This document shows, piece by piece, positions 26,302-35,619 of a stretch of 64,000 bases of DNA. Position 1 is the stretch's first letter, and each line of letters opens with the position of its first letter. The DNA comes from Bradyrhizobium barranii subsp. apii. GTDB taxonomy: Bacteria > Pseudomonadota > Alphaproteobacteria > Rhizobiales > Xanthobacteraceae. The notes beneath the pieces were generated by a model that was given only the letters and a program-made list of their open reading frames with translations, was not told the DNA's origin and made no database searches. The DNA is taken from assembly GCF_011516635.5 (NCBI RefSeq), contig NZ_CP096255.1, positions 2,664,501 through 2,728,500 on the forward strand. The letters run 5' to 3'. The translations under genes were made by a program, and so were the position numbers.

Positions 26302-27095
26302 CGGCAACCGCACTGGCCGAAATCGCGCCCCCGCCGGCCGCCGGCGCCGCGCTCGACATCGAGCAGGTCAGCCACGCCTTCGACATCGATGGCACTGAGC
26401 TGCCTGTTCTCAGCGACGTCAGCATCTCCGTGGAGCCGGGCGAGTTCGTCGCGCTGCTCGGCCCCTCCGGCTGCGGCAAGTCGACCTTGCTGCGGCTCGT
26501 CGCCGGCCTCGACAAGCCCAAGGCCGGAACGCTCCGCGAGGACGAGGTGCGCATCACCCGCCCGCATCCCTCGCGCGTCGTCGTGTTCCAGGATCCGACC
26601 CTTTTTCCCTGGCGGTCGGTCTGGGACAACGTCGCCCTGGGCCTCGAGGCCCAGGGCATTTTGAAGAGCCAGCGGAAGCGTGTCGATGACGCGCTCGATC
26701 TCGTTGGGCTGTCGTCGTTCCGCAATGCCTATCCGCATCAGCTCTCCGGCGGCATGGCGCAACGCGTCGCGCTCGCCCGCGCGCTCGTGAACGATCCAAA
26801 GATCCTGATCCTCGACGAGCCGCTCGGCAAGCTCGACTCGCTGACCCGCATCACCATGCAGGCCGAGCTCGTCTCGCTCTGGCAGCGCAAGGGCTTTACC
26901 ACGCTGCTGGTGACGCATGACGCCGAGGAGGCGCTGGTGCTCGCCAACCGCGTCATCGTGTTCAGCGACCGCCCGGCGCGGGTGAAGGCCGACATCCGTG
27001 TCGACCGGCCCTATCCGCGCCATCGCGGCGATCCATATCTGGCGGATCTGCGCCGCCAGATCTTAGGTCTCTTGGGATTAGATGCCACATGGTGA
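26295..27095 (+). CDS. ABC transporter ATP-binding protein (SsuB/TauB type)
   Basis: The product has 266 residues from ATG 26295, overlapping the permease end by 7 bp. It has Walker A GPSGCGKST (56-64), a Q-loop in VVFQDPTLFPWRSVWDNVAL, the LSGGMAQR signature, Walker B ILILDEP, the D-loop PLGKLDS and the switch His in LLVTHDAEEAL. The FPW motif after the Q-loop is typical of the nitrate/sulfonate/taurine importer class. It powers uptake with the two preceding gene products. Confidence 0.93.
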   Translation: MVAATALAEIAPPPAAGAALDIEQVSHAFDIDGTELPVLSDVSISVEPGEFVALLGPSGCGKSTLLRLVAGLDKPKAGTLREDEVRITRPHPSRVVVFQDPTLFPWRSVWDNVALGLEAQGILKSQRKRVDDALDLVGLSSFRNAYPHQLSGGMAQRVALARALVNDPKILILDEPLGKLDSLTRITMQAELVSLWQRKGFTTLLVTHDAEEALVLANRVIVFSDRPARVKADIRVDRPYPRHRGDPYLADLRRQILGLLGLDATW

Positions 27096-28261
27096 CTTCT
27101 GTAGCCAAAGGGCTCACCGCCTATAGTGAGCCAGACTACATTGCGCGCGCCGAGGCATTGGCCGAAGGCTTTGCCGCGCGTGCGGCGGAGCATGATCGCA
27201 CCGGCAGCTTCGCCTTCGAGAATTTTCGCGAGCTGTCCGAGGCGGGCCTGCTGTCGCTGACGGTGCCGGCGGTCCATGGCGGAGCCGGCGCAGGCGCAAG
27301 ATACACCGCGCGGGTCATCGGCATCATCGGCAAGGCCGACCCCTCGACCGCGCTGGTGCTGGCGATGCACTATATCAATCATCTCGTGATGGGGCGGAGC
27401 CCGACCTGGCCGGCGAAGCTGGCACGCAAGCTCGCGCGCGAGACGGTCGAGGGCCTCGCGCTCGTCAACGCGCTCCGCGTCGAGCCGGAGCTTGGCTCGC
27501 CCGCGCGCGGCGGCCTGCCGGCGACGATCGCGCGCCGCACCGAGACCGGCTGGCGCCTCACGGGTCACAAGATCTATTCGACGGGATCGCCGATCCTCGA
27601 ATGGTATCTGGTCTGGGCCCGGACCGACGAAGCCGAGCCGCGCGTCGGGCAGTTCCTGGTACCGGCGGGACTGCCGGGCACCCGCATCGTCGAGACCTGG
27701 GATCATCACGGCCTGCGCGCCAGCGGCAGCCATGATGTCATCTTCGACGACGTCGTGATCCCGCTCGATGCCGAGGTCGATGTCCGCAATCCCCAGGAGT
27801 GGCGTGCGCCCGACATCGCGCAGGCGACGGTCCACACGGTGTTCGTCGCCGCGATCTATGACGGCATCGCCCGCGCCGCGCGCGACTGGTTCGTCCAGTT
27901 CCTGAAGCAGCGCGTGCCCGCCAGCCTCGGCGCGCCGCTTGCCACCTTGCCGCGCGCGCAGGAGATCCTCGGTGCCATCGAGGCCAGGCTCGCGGTCAAT
28001 GCGCGGCTGATCGAGACGTTCGCCCGCGACTTCGATGACGGCGTCGCTCTCTCCACCGGCGAATCCAACGTGATCAAGCTGACGGTGACCAACAACGCCG
28101 TCGCCGTGGTCGAGGAAGCCTTGTCTCTGACCGGTAATCACGGCCTGTCCCGCACCAATCCGCTGGAGCGGCACTATCGCGACGTGCTGTGCGGCCGCGT
28201 GCACACGCCGCAGGACGATGCCACCCGCACCGGCCTCGGCCGCGCCGCATTGGGCCTCTAG
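27089..28261 (+). CDS. acyl-CoA-dehydrogenase-fold flavoprotein (SfnB/DszC-like)
   Basis: The product has 390 residues and overlaps the ATPase gene by 7 bp. The fold shows an N-terminal helical domain (YIARAEALAEGFAARAAEHD), a GLLSLTVPAVHGGAGA loop, the flavin-contacting LTGHKIYSTGSPILEWYLVW barrel, and the SLTGNHGLSRTNPLERHYRD end. Related proteins in sulfur clusters (SfnB, DszC-type) are FMNH2-dependent monooxygenases acting on sulfones or sulfonate precursors, which the context supports. A true acyl-CoA substrate is unlikely here. Likely cytosolic. Confidence 0.85.
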   Translation: MVTSVAKGLTAYSEPDYIARAEALAEGFAARAAEHDRTGSFAFENFRELSEAGLLSLTVPAVHGGAGAGARYTARVIGIIGKADPSTALVLAMHYINHLVMGRSPTWPAKLARKLARETVEGLALVNALRVEPELGSPARGGLPATIARRTETGWRLTGHKIYSTGSPILEWYLVWARTDEAEPRVGQFLVPAGLPGTRIVETWDHHGLRASGSHDVIFDDVVIPLDAEVDVRNPQEWRAPDIAQATVHTVFVAAIYDGIARAARDWFVQFLKQRVPASLGAPLATLPRAQEILGAIEARLAVNARLIETFARDFDDGVALSTGESNVIKLTVTNNAVAVVEEALSLTGNHGLSRTNPLERHYRDVLCGRVHTPQDDATRTGLGRAALGL

Positions 28262-28290
28262 CTTTCAGGAAAACAAACAGGGAGACGATC

Positions 28291-29391
28291 ATGTCGATCG
28301 AGTTCATCGGCTTCATCAGCAACAACAATTCGTCCGAGACCGTCGTTCGCGAAGGGCCGGTCCTCAACCCCACCCATATCGAGACGGTGGCGAAGGCGCA
28401 CGAAAATGCCGGCTTCGACCGCGCGCTGCTGGCGTTTCATTCGACGACGCCGGACGCGCTCCAGATTGCCCAGCACGTGCTGGGCGTCACCAACCGCCTC
28501 AATGTGCTGATCGCGCAGCGGCCGGGCTTCACCGCGCCGACGCTGCTGGCGCGCCAGTTCGCCGTGCTCGACCAGTTTTCCCGCGGCAGGGTCGCGCTGC
28601 ATGTCATCACCGGCGGCAACGCGACCGAGCTTCGGCAGGATGGCAACACGCTCGACGACAAGGACGAGCGCTACGCCCGCACCTCCGAATTCCTCGATGT
28701 CCTCAAGCTCGAATGGACCAGCGACAAGCCGTTCACCTACAAGGGCAAGCACTACCAGGTCGAGAACGCGTTCTCGCAGGTGAAGCCGTATCGTCCCGAG
28801 GGCATCCGGATCTATTTCGGCGGCGCTTCGGATGCGGCGATCGAGGTCGCCGGCAAGCATGCCGACACCTTTGCGCTGTGGGGTGAATCCTATGCCCAGG
28901 TGCGCGACGTCACTTCCCGCGTCCACAACGCGGCGGTTCGTCAGGGACGGCCGACGCCGCGTTTCAGCCTCTCGGTGCGGCCGATCATTGCCCCGACCGA
29001 GAAGCAGGCCTGGGAGAAGGCGGAGGAGATTCTGGCACGCGCCACCGCGCTCCAGGACAAGACCGGCTACCGCAAGCCTGCCGACGGCCATGCCACGGCC
29101 GGCGCGCGGCGCCTGCTCTCGCTTGCCGACCAGGGCAGCCGCATCGACAAGCGGCTCTGGACCGAGATCGCAAAGCTGACCGGCGCCAACAGCAACACCA
29201 CCGCATTGGTCGGCACGCCCGAGCAGGTCGCCGAAGTGTTCGGCGACTATTACGATCTCGGTATCAGCCACTTCCTGATCCGCGGCTTCGATCCCCTGAT
29301 CGATGCCATCGAGTATGGCCGCGAGCTGATCCCGCTGACGCGCGAGCTGGTCGCCAAGCGTCAGGCCGTTCGCGGCGAGGCGGCGGAATGA
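28291..29391 (+). CDS. SsuD-like LLM-class flavin-dependent monooxygenase
   Basis: The product has 366 residues, close to the length of SsuD. The start at ATG 28291 follows GGGAGA. TIM-barrel LLM features: IEFIGFISNNNSSET, RALLAFHSTTPDALQIA, LNVLIAQRPGFTAPTLLARQ, GRVALHVITGGNATELRQDG and GIRIYFGGASDAAIEVAGKH. The ITGG and QRPG segments match alkanesulfonate monooxygenase, which uses FMNH2 and O2 to release sulfite from sulfonates. FMNH2 must come from a reductase not seen in the window. Its stop overlaps the next start (ATGA). Confidence 0.9.
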   Translation: MSIEFIGFISNNNSSETVVREGPVLNPTHIETVAKAHENAGFDRALLAFHSTTPDALQIAQHVLGVTNRLNVLIAQRPGFTAPTLLARQFAVLDQFSRGRVALHVITGGNATELRQDGNTLDDKDERYARTSEFLDVLKLEWTSDKPFTYKGKHYQVENAFSQVKPYRPEGIRIYFGGASDAAIEVAGKHADTFALWGESYAQVRDVTSRVHNAAVRQGRPTPRFSLSVRPIIAPTEKQAWEKAEEILARATALQDKTGYRKPADGHATAGARRLLSLADQGSRIDKRLWTEIAKLTGANSNTTALVGTPEQVAEVFGDYYDLGISHFLIRGFDPLIDAIEYGRELIPLTRELVAKRQAVRGEAAE

Positions 29392-30326
29392 TCCGCCTCA
29401 TGCTGGCCGGTGCGCTGCTGTTCGGCTCGTTCGAACTCGTGGCGGCGCAAACCACCTTGCGCGTTGGCGACCAGAAGGGCAATTCGCAGGCCGTGATGGA
29501 AGCGGCAGGTGTGCTCGAGGACGTGCCTTACAAGATCGAGTGGAAGGAGTTTCCGGCGGCGGCACCGCTGCTGGAGGCGCTCAGCGCCGGCGCGATCGAG
29601 ACCGGTATCGTGGGCGATGCACCCTTCACCTTCGCCGCCGCCTCCGGCGCGCCGGTGAAGGCGATCGCCGCGATCCGTCAGACCCGCGAAGGACTGGCCA
29701 TCCTCGTGCCCGAGAATTCGCCGATCAAGAGCTTCGCGGACCTGCGCGGCAAGAAGATCGCGACGGGGCGCGGCTCGATCGGTCATCAATTGATCCTCGC
29801 TGCGCTCGAGAAGAACGGCTGGGCTGCGTCCGACGTGCAGATCGCGTTCCTCGCGCCGTCCGATGCCAAGATCGCCTATACCCAAGGCTCGGTCGATGCA
29901 TGGTCGACGTGGGAGCCTTATGTCAGCCAGGAAGAGGTGCTGTTCAAATCGCGCCGCGTCATCACCTCGGAGGGCCTGACGCCGGGGCTGAGCTTCCAGG
30001 TCGCGCGGCCCGACGCGATCCGCGACAAGCGCGCGGAGCTGACGGACTTCATCCGGCGCCTTACGGCGGCGCGGGCGTGGTCGCTGAGCAACGTCGACAG
30101 CTATGCCGCGACCTGGGGCAAGCTGATGAACATCCCGACCGCCGTGCCGCAGAACTGGCTGTCGCGCGCAAAGATCCGCATCGCGCCCATCGACGACGGC
30201 GTCGTCGCGGACGAGCAGAGCACGATCGACCTCTACTTCCGCTGGGGCCTGATCAAGCAGAAGCTCGATGCGGCCGAGATCGTGGACCGTTCGTTTGCGG
30301 ACGCAATCGCCAAGGCGGGGCTGTAG
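29388..30326 (+). CDS. ABC transporter substrate-binding protein, sulfonate type (third in cluster)
   Basis: The product has 312 residues, translationally coupled to the SsuD-like gene by an ATGA overlap. A Sec signal is followed by TTLRVGDQKGNSQAVMEAAG, KIEWKEFPAAAPLLEALSAG, VPENSPIKSFADLRGKK and GSVDAWSTWEPYVS, clearly paralogous to the protein at 22742. Last gene of the plus-strand operon; a palindromic repeat follows 10 bases later. The three binding proteins may widen the range of sulfonates that one permease imports. Confidence 0.87.
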   Translation: MIRLMLAGALLFGSFELVAAQTTLRVGDQKGNSQAVMEAAGVLEDVPYKIEWKEFPAAAPLLEALSAGAIETGIVGDAPFTFAAASGAPVKAIAAIRQTREGLAILVPENSPIKSFADLRGKKIATGRGSIGHQLILAALEKNGWAASDVQIAFLAPSDAKIAYTQGSVDAWSTWEPYVSQEEVLFKSRRVITSEGLTPGLSFQVARPDAIRDKRAELTDFIRRLTAARAWSLSNVDSYAATWGKLMNIPTAVPQNWLSRAKIRIAPIDDGVVADEQSTIDLYFRWGLIKQKLDAAEIVDRSFADAIAKAGL

Positions 30327-30336
30327 TGCGCGCTTT

Positions 30337-30486
30337 CCCTCTCCCCTTGTGGGAGAGGGTGGCTCGCCGCGTAGCGGCGAGACGGGTGAGGGGTCTCTCT
30401 CCGCGTACCACCTCTCGCGATGGAGCTCGCGGATAGATACCCCTCATCCGGCGCTTCGCGCCACCTTCTCCCACAAGGGGAGAAGG
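30337..30486. repeat. composite palindromic intergenic repeat (BIME-like), copy 1
   Basis: Each end is itself a hairpin: CCCTCTCCCCTTGTGGGAGA at the left and CCTTCTCCCACAAGGGGAGA at the right, and the two ends are also inverted with respect to each other. The middle holds GGCTCGCCGCGTAGCGGCGA and CCGGCGCTTCGCGCC hairpins. A second copy in the opposite order lies at 33194-33344. It follows the operon end and can act as a 3' hairpin. Confidence 0.85.
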
Positions 30487-30678
30487 AAGAACGCTCTCAC
30501 GGGCGCTTCAAGGGATCGTGAGAAAAGGAGGACGTTTCCAGCGCAATCGCCTTCCTCGAAACATTCCTTCTGCATTTCGAACTGACGACAACACCCTCAT
30601 TGCTATTTGTACCACCTCCCTTGCGGCACGCCGCACTCCGTCAAAGATCAGACAGACGACCACATCGGGAGACCGGCC

Positions 30679-31524
30679 ATGGGCCTGCAAGAAACAAAAA
30701 TCGAATCGCTTCCCTTCGTCACTGCCGAACTCAACTACCTCGCGCCGGTTTCCGGCAAGCCGCGCACCTATGCTTTCGATCCGCCGCCGGGCGAGCCCAA
30801 GAGCACGTCGTTGCCGGAGCCGCATCAGGTCCCGATCTTCGATGCGCGCCTGATCGCGGATAATTTCTCGCTCGATCGCGAGGGCTTTGCGCTCGTGCGT
30901 CACCCGACGCAGGTGAAGGATTTTTACAACGACGAGGAAATACGGGCGGTCTATTATCCCGCCGTCGAGGCGTTCTTGCGCGCGACGCTGAAGGCCGACC
31001 GGGTCGTCATCTTCGATCATACCGTGCGCAGGCGTGTCGAGGGGGCGGCGGATATTCGCGACGGCGGCCCGCGTCAGCCTGCGACGCGCGTCCATGTCGA
31101 CCAGACCGCCGTCTCCGGCGCCAACCGCGTGCGCGAGCATCTGCCCGACGAAGCCGACGCGCTGTTGAAGGGGCGTGTGCAGGTGATCAACCTGTGGCGG
31201 CCGATCCGCGGACCCTTGCGGGACTCACCGCTGGCGATGGCCGACGGCACGACGGTTGCGCCCGACGATCTCGTCGCCTCCGATCTGATCTATCCCAATC
31301 GCCGCGGCGAGACCTATTCGGTGAAATACAATCCGAACCACCGCTGGTTCTATTTTCCGGAGATGACGCCGGACGAGGCGCTGCTGCTCAAGTGCTACGA
31401 TTCCGCAACCGACGGCCGGACGCGTTTCGGGCCGCATACGGCCTTCGTCGATCCGACCACGCCGGCCGATGCGGCGCCGCGCGAAAGCATCGAGGTCCGC
31501 ACGCTGGTGTTCCATAAACAGTAA
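30679..31524 (+). CDS. CmcJ/NvfI-family oxidoreductase
   Basis: The product has 281 residues from ATG 30679. It resembles the CmcJ/NvfI/AsaB family: YLAPVSGKPRTYAFDPPPGE, VHVDQTAVSGANRV (H-x-D, a likely Fe(II) pair), VQVINLWRPIRGPLRDSPLA, KYNPNHRWFYFPEMTPDEAL and GPHTAFVDP. Members act as Fe(II)/2-oxoglutarate-type oxygenases in fungal and bacterial secondary metabolism, where known. It lies after the organosulfur operon but is separated from it by a 150-bp repeat and about 190 further bases, so it probably has its own promoter. Substrate unknown. Confidence 0.82.
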   Translation: MGLQETKIESLPFVTAELNYLAPVSGKPRTYAFDPPPGEPKSTSLPEPHQVPIFDARLIADNFSLDREGFALVRHPTQVKDFYNDEEIRAVYYPAVEAFLRATLKADRVVIFDHTVRRRVEGAADIRDGGPRQPATRVHVDQTAVSGANRVREHLPDEADALLKGRVQVINLWRPIRGPLRDSPLAMADGTTVAPDDLVASDLIYPNRRGETYSVKYNPNHRWFYFPEMTPDEALLLKCYDSATDGRTRFGPHTAFVDPTTPADAAPRESIEVRTLVFHKQ

Positions 31525-31626
31525 CAATGTGTGATGGCACTGCCGGGCGCGCCCGGCAGTGTTCCTGGAACTTACCGGAACAAATCGACGTTTGCAGCGC
31601 CGGGCAGGGCAACCGGGAGCGGTGCC

Positions 31627-31941
31627 GTGCGAACGCAGACGACGCTTTTCTTCAGTCTGGCCACTTTTTCGCTTTCTGCATTTTCTGTCGCGCAAGCCGA
31701 AAGCGGGCTTGCCTCATACTACGGCTACGGAAACGCCGGTAAGGGCAGCGAGTTGACCTGCGCTCACCGCACGCGTCCGTTCGGCACCGTGCTGAGGGTG
31801 TCCTACGGCAGCCGGTCGATCCAGTGCCGCGTCAATGATCGCGGCCCCTTCATCCGCGGCCGGATCGTCGATCTCTCGGTGCCGGCGGCCAAGGCGCTGG
31901 GCATGATGAGCGCCGGCGTGGTGCGGGTCTCGGTGGAATAG
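31627..31941 (+). CDS. short secreted RlpA-like double-psi beta-barrel protein
   Basis: The product has 104 residues. GTG 31627 is the likely start: it follows GGGAG and begins a signal peptide ([20 protein letters not shown]). The mature part is almost only the barrel: [45 protein letters not shown] and a closing VVRVSVE. It lacks a lipobox, unlike the RlpA-like lipoprotein at 6034. Cys residues at CAH and QCRV could form a disulfide. It probably binds or processes peptidoglycan, but no SPOR domain is present. Confidence 0.82.
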   Translation: MRTQTTLFFSLATFSLSAFSVAQAESGLASYYGYGNAGKGSELTCAHRTRPFGTVLRVSYGSRSIQCRVNDRGPFIRGRIVDLSVPAAKALGMMSAGVVRVSVE

Positions 31942-31991
31942 GCTGGCCGTCGCGCTATAGTGCCGCCCAACGCAAGGGTATGGGGGGTGCT

Positions 31992-33161
31992 ATGGCCAGG
32001 ATTCGGGTGGGACTTGTCGGCTGCGGCTTCGTCTCGGAGCTGCACATGTATGCGTTCCGCCGCGTCTACGGTGTGGATGTCGAGGTCGCGGCGGTCGCGG
32101 CGCGCGGCGATCATGTCGTCGAATTCGCCGGCCGCCACGGGATTCCGCGAGTCTATCGCAGCTTCGCCGAACTGATCGCGGACCGCGAGCTCGATGTCAT
32201 CGACATCTGCACGCCGCCCAATCTCCATGCCGACATGATCGTCGCCAGCATGCAGGCCGGCAAGCACGTGATCTGCGAAAAGCCGTTCGCCGGCTATTTC
32301 GGCCGTGCAGGCGACGCGCAGCCGATCGGCAAGCATGTGCCGAAGGCGCTGATGTATGAGCGGGTGCTGGAGGAGATGGAGGCGACCCGCGCCGCGATCG
32401 AGCGCACCGGAAAACTCTTCATGTATGCCGAGGACTGGATCTACGCACCGGCGGTGACCAAGACCGCCGAGATCATCAGGGCGACCAAGGACAAGATCCT
32501 GTTCATGAAGGGCGAGGAGAGTCATTCCGGCTCGCACGCGGCGCATGCCGCGCAATGGGCGATGACCGGCGGCGGTTCGCTGATCCGCATGGGCTGCCAT
32601 CCGCTCTCGGCTGTGCTTTATCTCAAGCAGGTGGAGGCCAGGGCGCGCGGCGAAACCATCCGCGTCGCCAGCGTCACCGGCGATGTCGGCAACGTCACGG
32701 CCGTCCTGAAGCCCGAGGAGCGCACCTACATCAAGGCCAATCCGGTCGATGTCGAGGATTGGGGCACGCTGACGGCGACCTTCTCCGACGGCACCAAGGC
32801 GACCGTGTTTTCCGGCGACATGATCATGGGCGGCGTCCGCAATCTGATCGAGACCTACACCTCGGGCGGTTCGCTGTTCGCCAACATCACCCCGAACACG
32901 CATCTGATGAGCTACCAGACCAGCGAAGAGAAGCTCGCCAGTGTCTACATCACCGAGAAGGTCGATCGTAAAACCGGCTGGCAATATGTCTGCCTCGAGG
33001 AGGAGTGGACACGCGGCTATCTCCAGGAGATCCAGGATTTCATGGAATGCGCCGCGAGCGGGAGGCAGCCGCTGTCGGACCTGGCGCTGGCGTATGAGAC
33101 GATCAAGGTGAACTACGCGTGCTACTGGGCCGCGGAGGAGGGACGGCGGGTGGTGTTGTAG
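31992..33161 (+). CDS. Gfo/Idh/MocA-family NAD(P)-dependent oxidoreductase
   Basis: The product has 389 residues from ATG 31992. The N-terminal Rossmann domain has RVGLVGCGFVSELHMYAF; the family signature follows in IDICTPPNLHADMIVASM and GKHVICEKPFAGYFG (E-K-P). The C-terminal alpha/beta domain carries a MTGGGSLIRMGCHPLSAVLY segment with the catalytic His equivalent. An insert after EKPFAGYFG is longer than usual. Such enzymes oxidise or reduce sugars, inositols or sugar acids. No neighbouring sugar genes are seen and the next gene points the other way, so the substrate is open. Confidence 0.9.
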   Translation: MARIRVGLVGCGFVSELHMYAFRRVYGVDVEVAAVAARGDHVVEFAGRHGIPRVYRSFAELIADRELDVIDICTPPNLHADMIVASMQAGKHVICEKPFAGYFGRAGDAQPIGKHVPKALMYERVLEEMEATRAAIERTGKLFMYAEDWIYAPAVTKTAEIIRATKDKILFMKGEESHSGSHAAHAAQWAMTGGGSLIRMGCHPLSAVLYLKQVEARARGETIRVASVTGDVGNVTAVLKPEERTYIKANPVDVEDWGTLTATFSDGTKATVFSGDMIMGGVRNLIETYTSGGSLFANITPNTHLMSYQTSEEKLASVYITEKVDRKTGWQYVCLEEEWTRGYLQEIQDFMECAASGRQPLSDLALAYETIKVNYACYWAAEEGRRVVL

Positions 33162-33193
33162 GGCCGCTGAAGAGACCGCAGGCACGCTGCCAT

Positions 33194-33344
33194 CCCTTCT
33201 CCCCTTGTGGGAGAAGGTGGCGCGGAGCGCCGGATGAGGGGTCTCTCTCCACGAGTTCGAACGTAAGAGATTTGCTTGCGGAGATAACCCCTCACCCGCC
33301 TCGCCGTTACGCGGCGAGCCACCCTCTCCCACAAGGGGAGAGGG
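33194..33344. repeat. composite palindromic intergenic repeat (BIME-like), copy 2
   Basis: The same building blocks as the repeat at 30337 but in reversed order: CCCTTCTCCCCTTGTGGGAG at the left, GCGGAGCGCCGGATGAGGGG and CGCCGTTACGCGGCGAGCC in the middle, and CCCTCTCCCACAAGGGGAGA at the right. It fills the gap between convergent genes and probably serves as a two-way 3' hairpin. Confidence 0.85.
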
Positions 33345-33365
33345 GAAGAGACCGTCCGCATCACC

Positions 33366-34502
33366 TCACGCCCCGTAGGTCGAACCCTTGGGCAGCGGAA
33401 ACACCGGGTCCTGCGTGCGGATGTTCGTCGGCCACACCACCGAGATGCGCTCGCCGGCGTTCTGCATCACGACCGGCGTCGAGCGTTCGTTCTGGCCGGA
33501 CAGCGGCGTGCCCGGCGGGAAGAATTTGACGCCGTAGCCCTGGATGGTGCCGCCGGCTGGAATGTCGACGTCGAGCGCGGCCTTGCGGATGGCCTCGGGA
33601 TCGAAGCTGCCGTATTTCTCCTTGGCGACCGGCAGCACGTTGTTGAGCAGCACCCAGGTCTGGTTGAAGCCCATCGAGCAATGCGGCGGCACTTCGGTTG
33701 CACCGGTCTTGGCCTTGTAGCGCGTGACCATGGCGTTGGTCAGATCGCCGATGCCCGGCGCGAGCTTTGCGGGATCGAGCAATTGCGCGGGGACCGGATC
33801 GATGTTGCAGAAATTGTCGATGTCGGCGCCGAAGGTGGCGCGCAGCTTGTCGATCTGGCTGTAGCCGGCGCCGAACAGCATCTTGAAGCGCAATCCGCTC
33901 TCGCGCGCCTGGCGCAGGAACAGGGTGATGTCGGGGTTGTAACCGGCATGCGAGATCACGTCGGCCTTGGCGCGCTTGATTTTCGTAACGAGCACCGAGA
34001 GGTCGGGCGCCGAGGCGGAGTAGCCCTCGCGCAGCACCACCTGGATGCCGGCCTGCTTGGCGTAGGCCTCGTCGGCCGCCGCGACGCCGACGCCATACGG
34101 GCCGTCCTCGTGGATCAGCGCGACCTTGACGTCCTTCGGATCCATACCGAGCTTGCCTTGCGCATGCTCGGCGAGGAAGCTCGCGAAGGCCTGGCCATAC
34201 TGGTCGGAATGGATCTGCGCGCGAAACACGTATTGCAGATTCTTGTCCTTGAACACGGCGGTCGAGACCGCGGTCGTGATCCAGAGGATCTTCTTCTGCT
34301 GCTCGACCTTGGCCGCGAGCGGCACCGCATGCGAGCTCGCATAGACGCCGTTGATGATGTCGATCTTCTCCTGACTGATCAGGCGTTCGGCCTCGTTGAT
34401 CGCAACGTCGGGTTTGCTCTGGGAATCCGCGGCGACCGGAGCAATCTTGGTCTTGCCGCCGACACCGCCTTTTTCGTTGACGAGATCGATCGCGATCTGC
34501 GC
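33366..34502 (-). pseudogene. branched-chain-type ABC substrate-binding protein, 3' part (gene split by an IS110/IS1111-type element)
   Basis: This is the large C-terminal part of a periplasmic binding protein: AQIAIDLVNEKGGVGGKTKI, then ADSQSKPDVAINEAERLISQ, a VYASSHAVPLAAKVEQQKKI hinge region, and KYGSFDPEAIRKAALDVDIP. The matching N-terminus lies at 35971-36138, beyond a 1468-bp insertion element. Removing the element joins SSIG to AQIAID in frame. Upstream of 34502 the frame runs a short way into the element and could give a leaderless, non-exported product only. The frame is otherwise undamaged, which suggests a recent insertion. Confidence 0.88.
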
Positions 34503-34589
34503 ACGATGACGTAATTGCGGTCGGCGCCCGCGGCTCGAAAGGTCCGCTATCTTCAAGCCTTCCCGCAATCTCGCGAATCGGAGGGGGCT

Positions 34590-35619
34590 ATGAAGCAATA
34601 TGTTGGGCTGGATGTCTCGCAAAGAGAAACGTCAGTATGTGTGGTCGACGAAGTGGGTCAGGTCTTGTTCGAGGGAAAGGCCAAGTCCGACCCCGGGGGC
34701 GCTCACGGCACTGCTTCGCAAGCGGGCGCCACAGGCGGAGCGCATCGGATTTGAGACCGGGGCGATGGCGAGTTGGCTATGGCATGAACTTCGTAGGGTT
34801 GATCTTCCGGTGGTCTGCATCGACGCGCGGCATGCCCACGCGGCTTTGTCCGTACGCATGAACAAGAGCGATCGGAATGATGCTCGAGGTCTGGCCGAAT
34901 TGGTGCGGGTTGGCTGGTATCGAGAAGTCAAAGTCAAGAGTGAGGAAAGTCAGAAGATCCGCGCGATACTCATCGCGAGATCTCGGCTCGTGGCCATTCG
35001 TCGAGATATCGAGAACCAGGTCCGCAGTCTAATCAAAGAATACGGCTTGCTCTTCCCACGCGCGATCGGACTGAAGTTTCGCAATCAGGTCTGCGAGCTA
35101 TTGGGCGAAGATCATCAACTCCTCGGTGTGATCGCGCCGCTTCTGTCGATCCATGAGCAGATCTGCAAGCAGCAAAGCAAGTTCGACGACGAAGTCCGCC
35201 AGTTGGCGAAGTCGGATGAGACGACGCGCCGCCTGATGACGGTTCCTGGTGTCGGCGTGGTGACCGCCTTGGCCTTCCGCCATACGATCGACGACCCATC
35301 GCGCTTCCGATCGGCATCAAGCGTCGGCGCCTATCTGGGTCTTACGCCCCGACGAAACCAGTCTGGTGAAACTGACATCAATGGCAAGATATCACGATGG
35401 GGCGACCGTCTTCTCCGAACGTACCTGTACGAGGCGGCGACCGTCCTGCTTTATCGAACGAAGAAATGGTCCTCTCTCAAGGCTTGGGGCATGAAGCTCG
35501 CCAATCGGATTGGCATGCGAAAGGCAAAGGTCGCCATCGCGCGCAAAATCGCCATCGTTCTTCACTGTATCTGGGTCGACGGCACATCGTTCGACTGGGG
35601 CCAGGCGAAGGAAGCCTGA
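34590..35619 (+). pseudogene. IS110-family (DEDD/Ser) transposase, frameshifted
   Basis: The first frame starts at ATG 34590 after [27 protein letters not shown], with the RuvC-like Asp in GLDVSQ. After EGKAKSDPG the frame is lost; the rest continues in the next frame as [20 protein letters not shown]. One extra G in the five-G run at 34695-34699 explains this: with four G the protein would read DPGALTALL. Further motifs are present: [16 protein letters not shown] (Asp cluster), [14 protein letters not shown] and [20 protein letters not shown] with the catalytic Ser. Either the copy is inactive or the G run is a sequencing error. A restored product would have about 342 residues. Confidence 0.85.
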
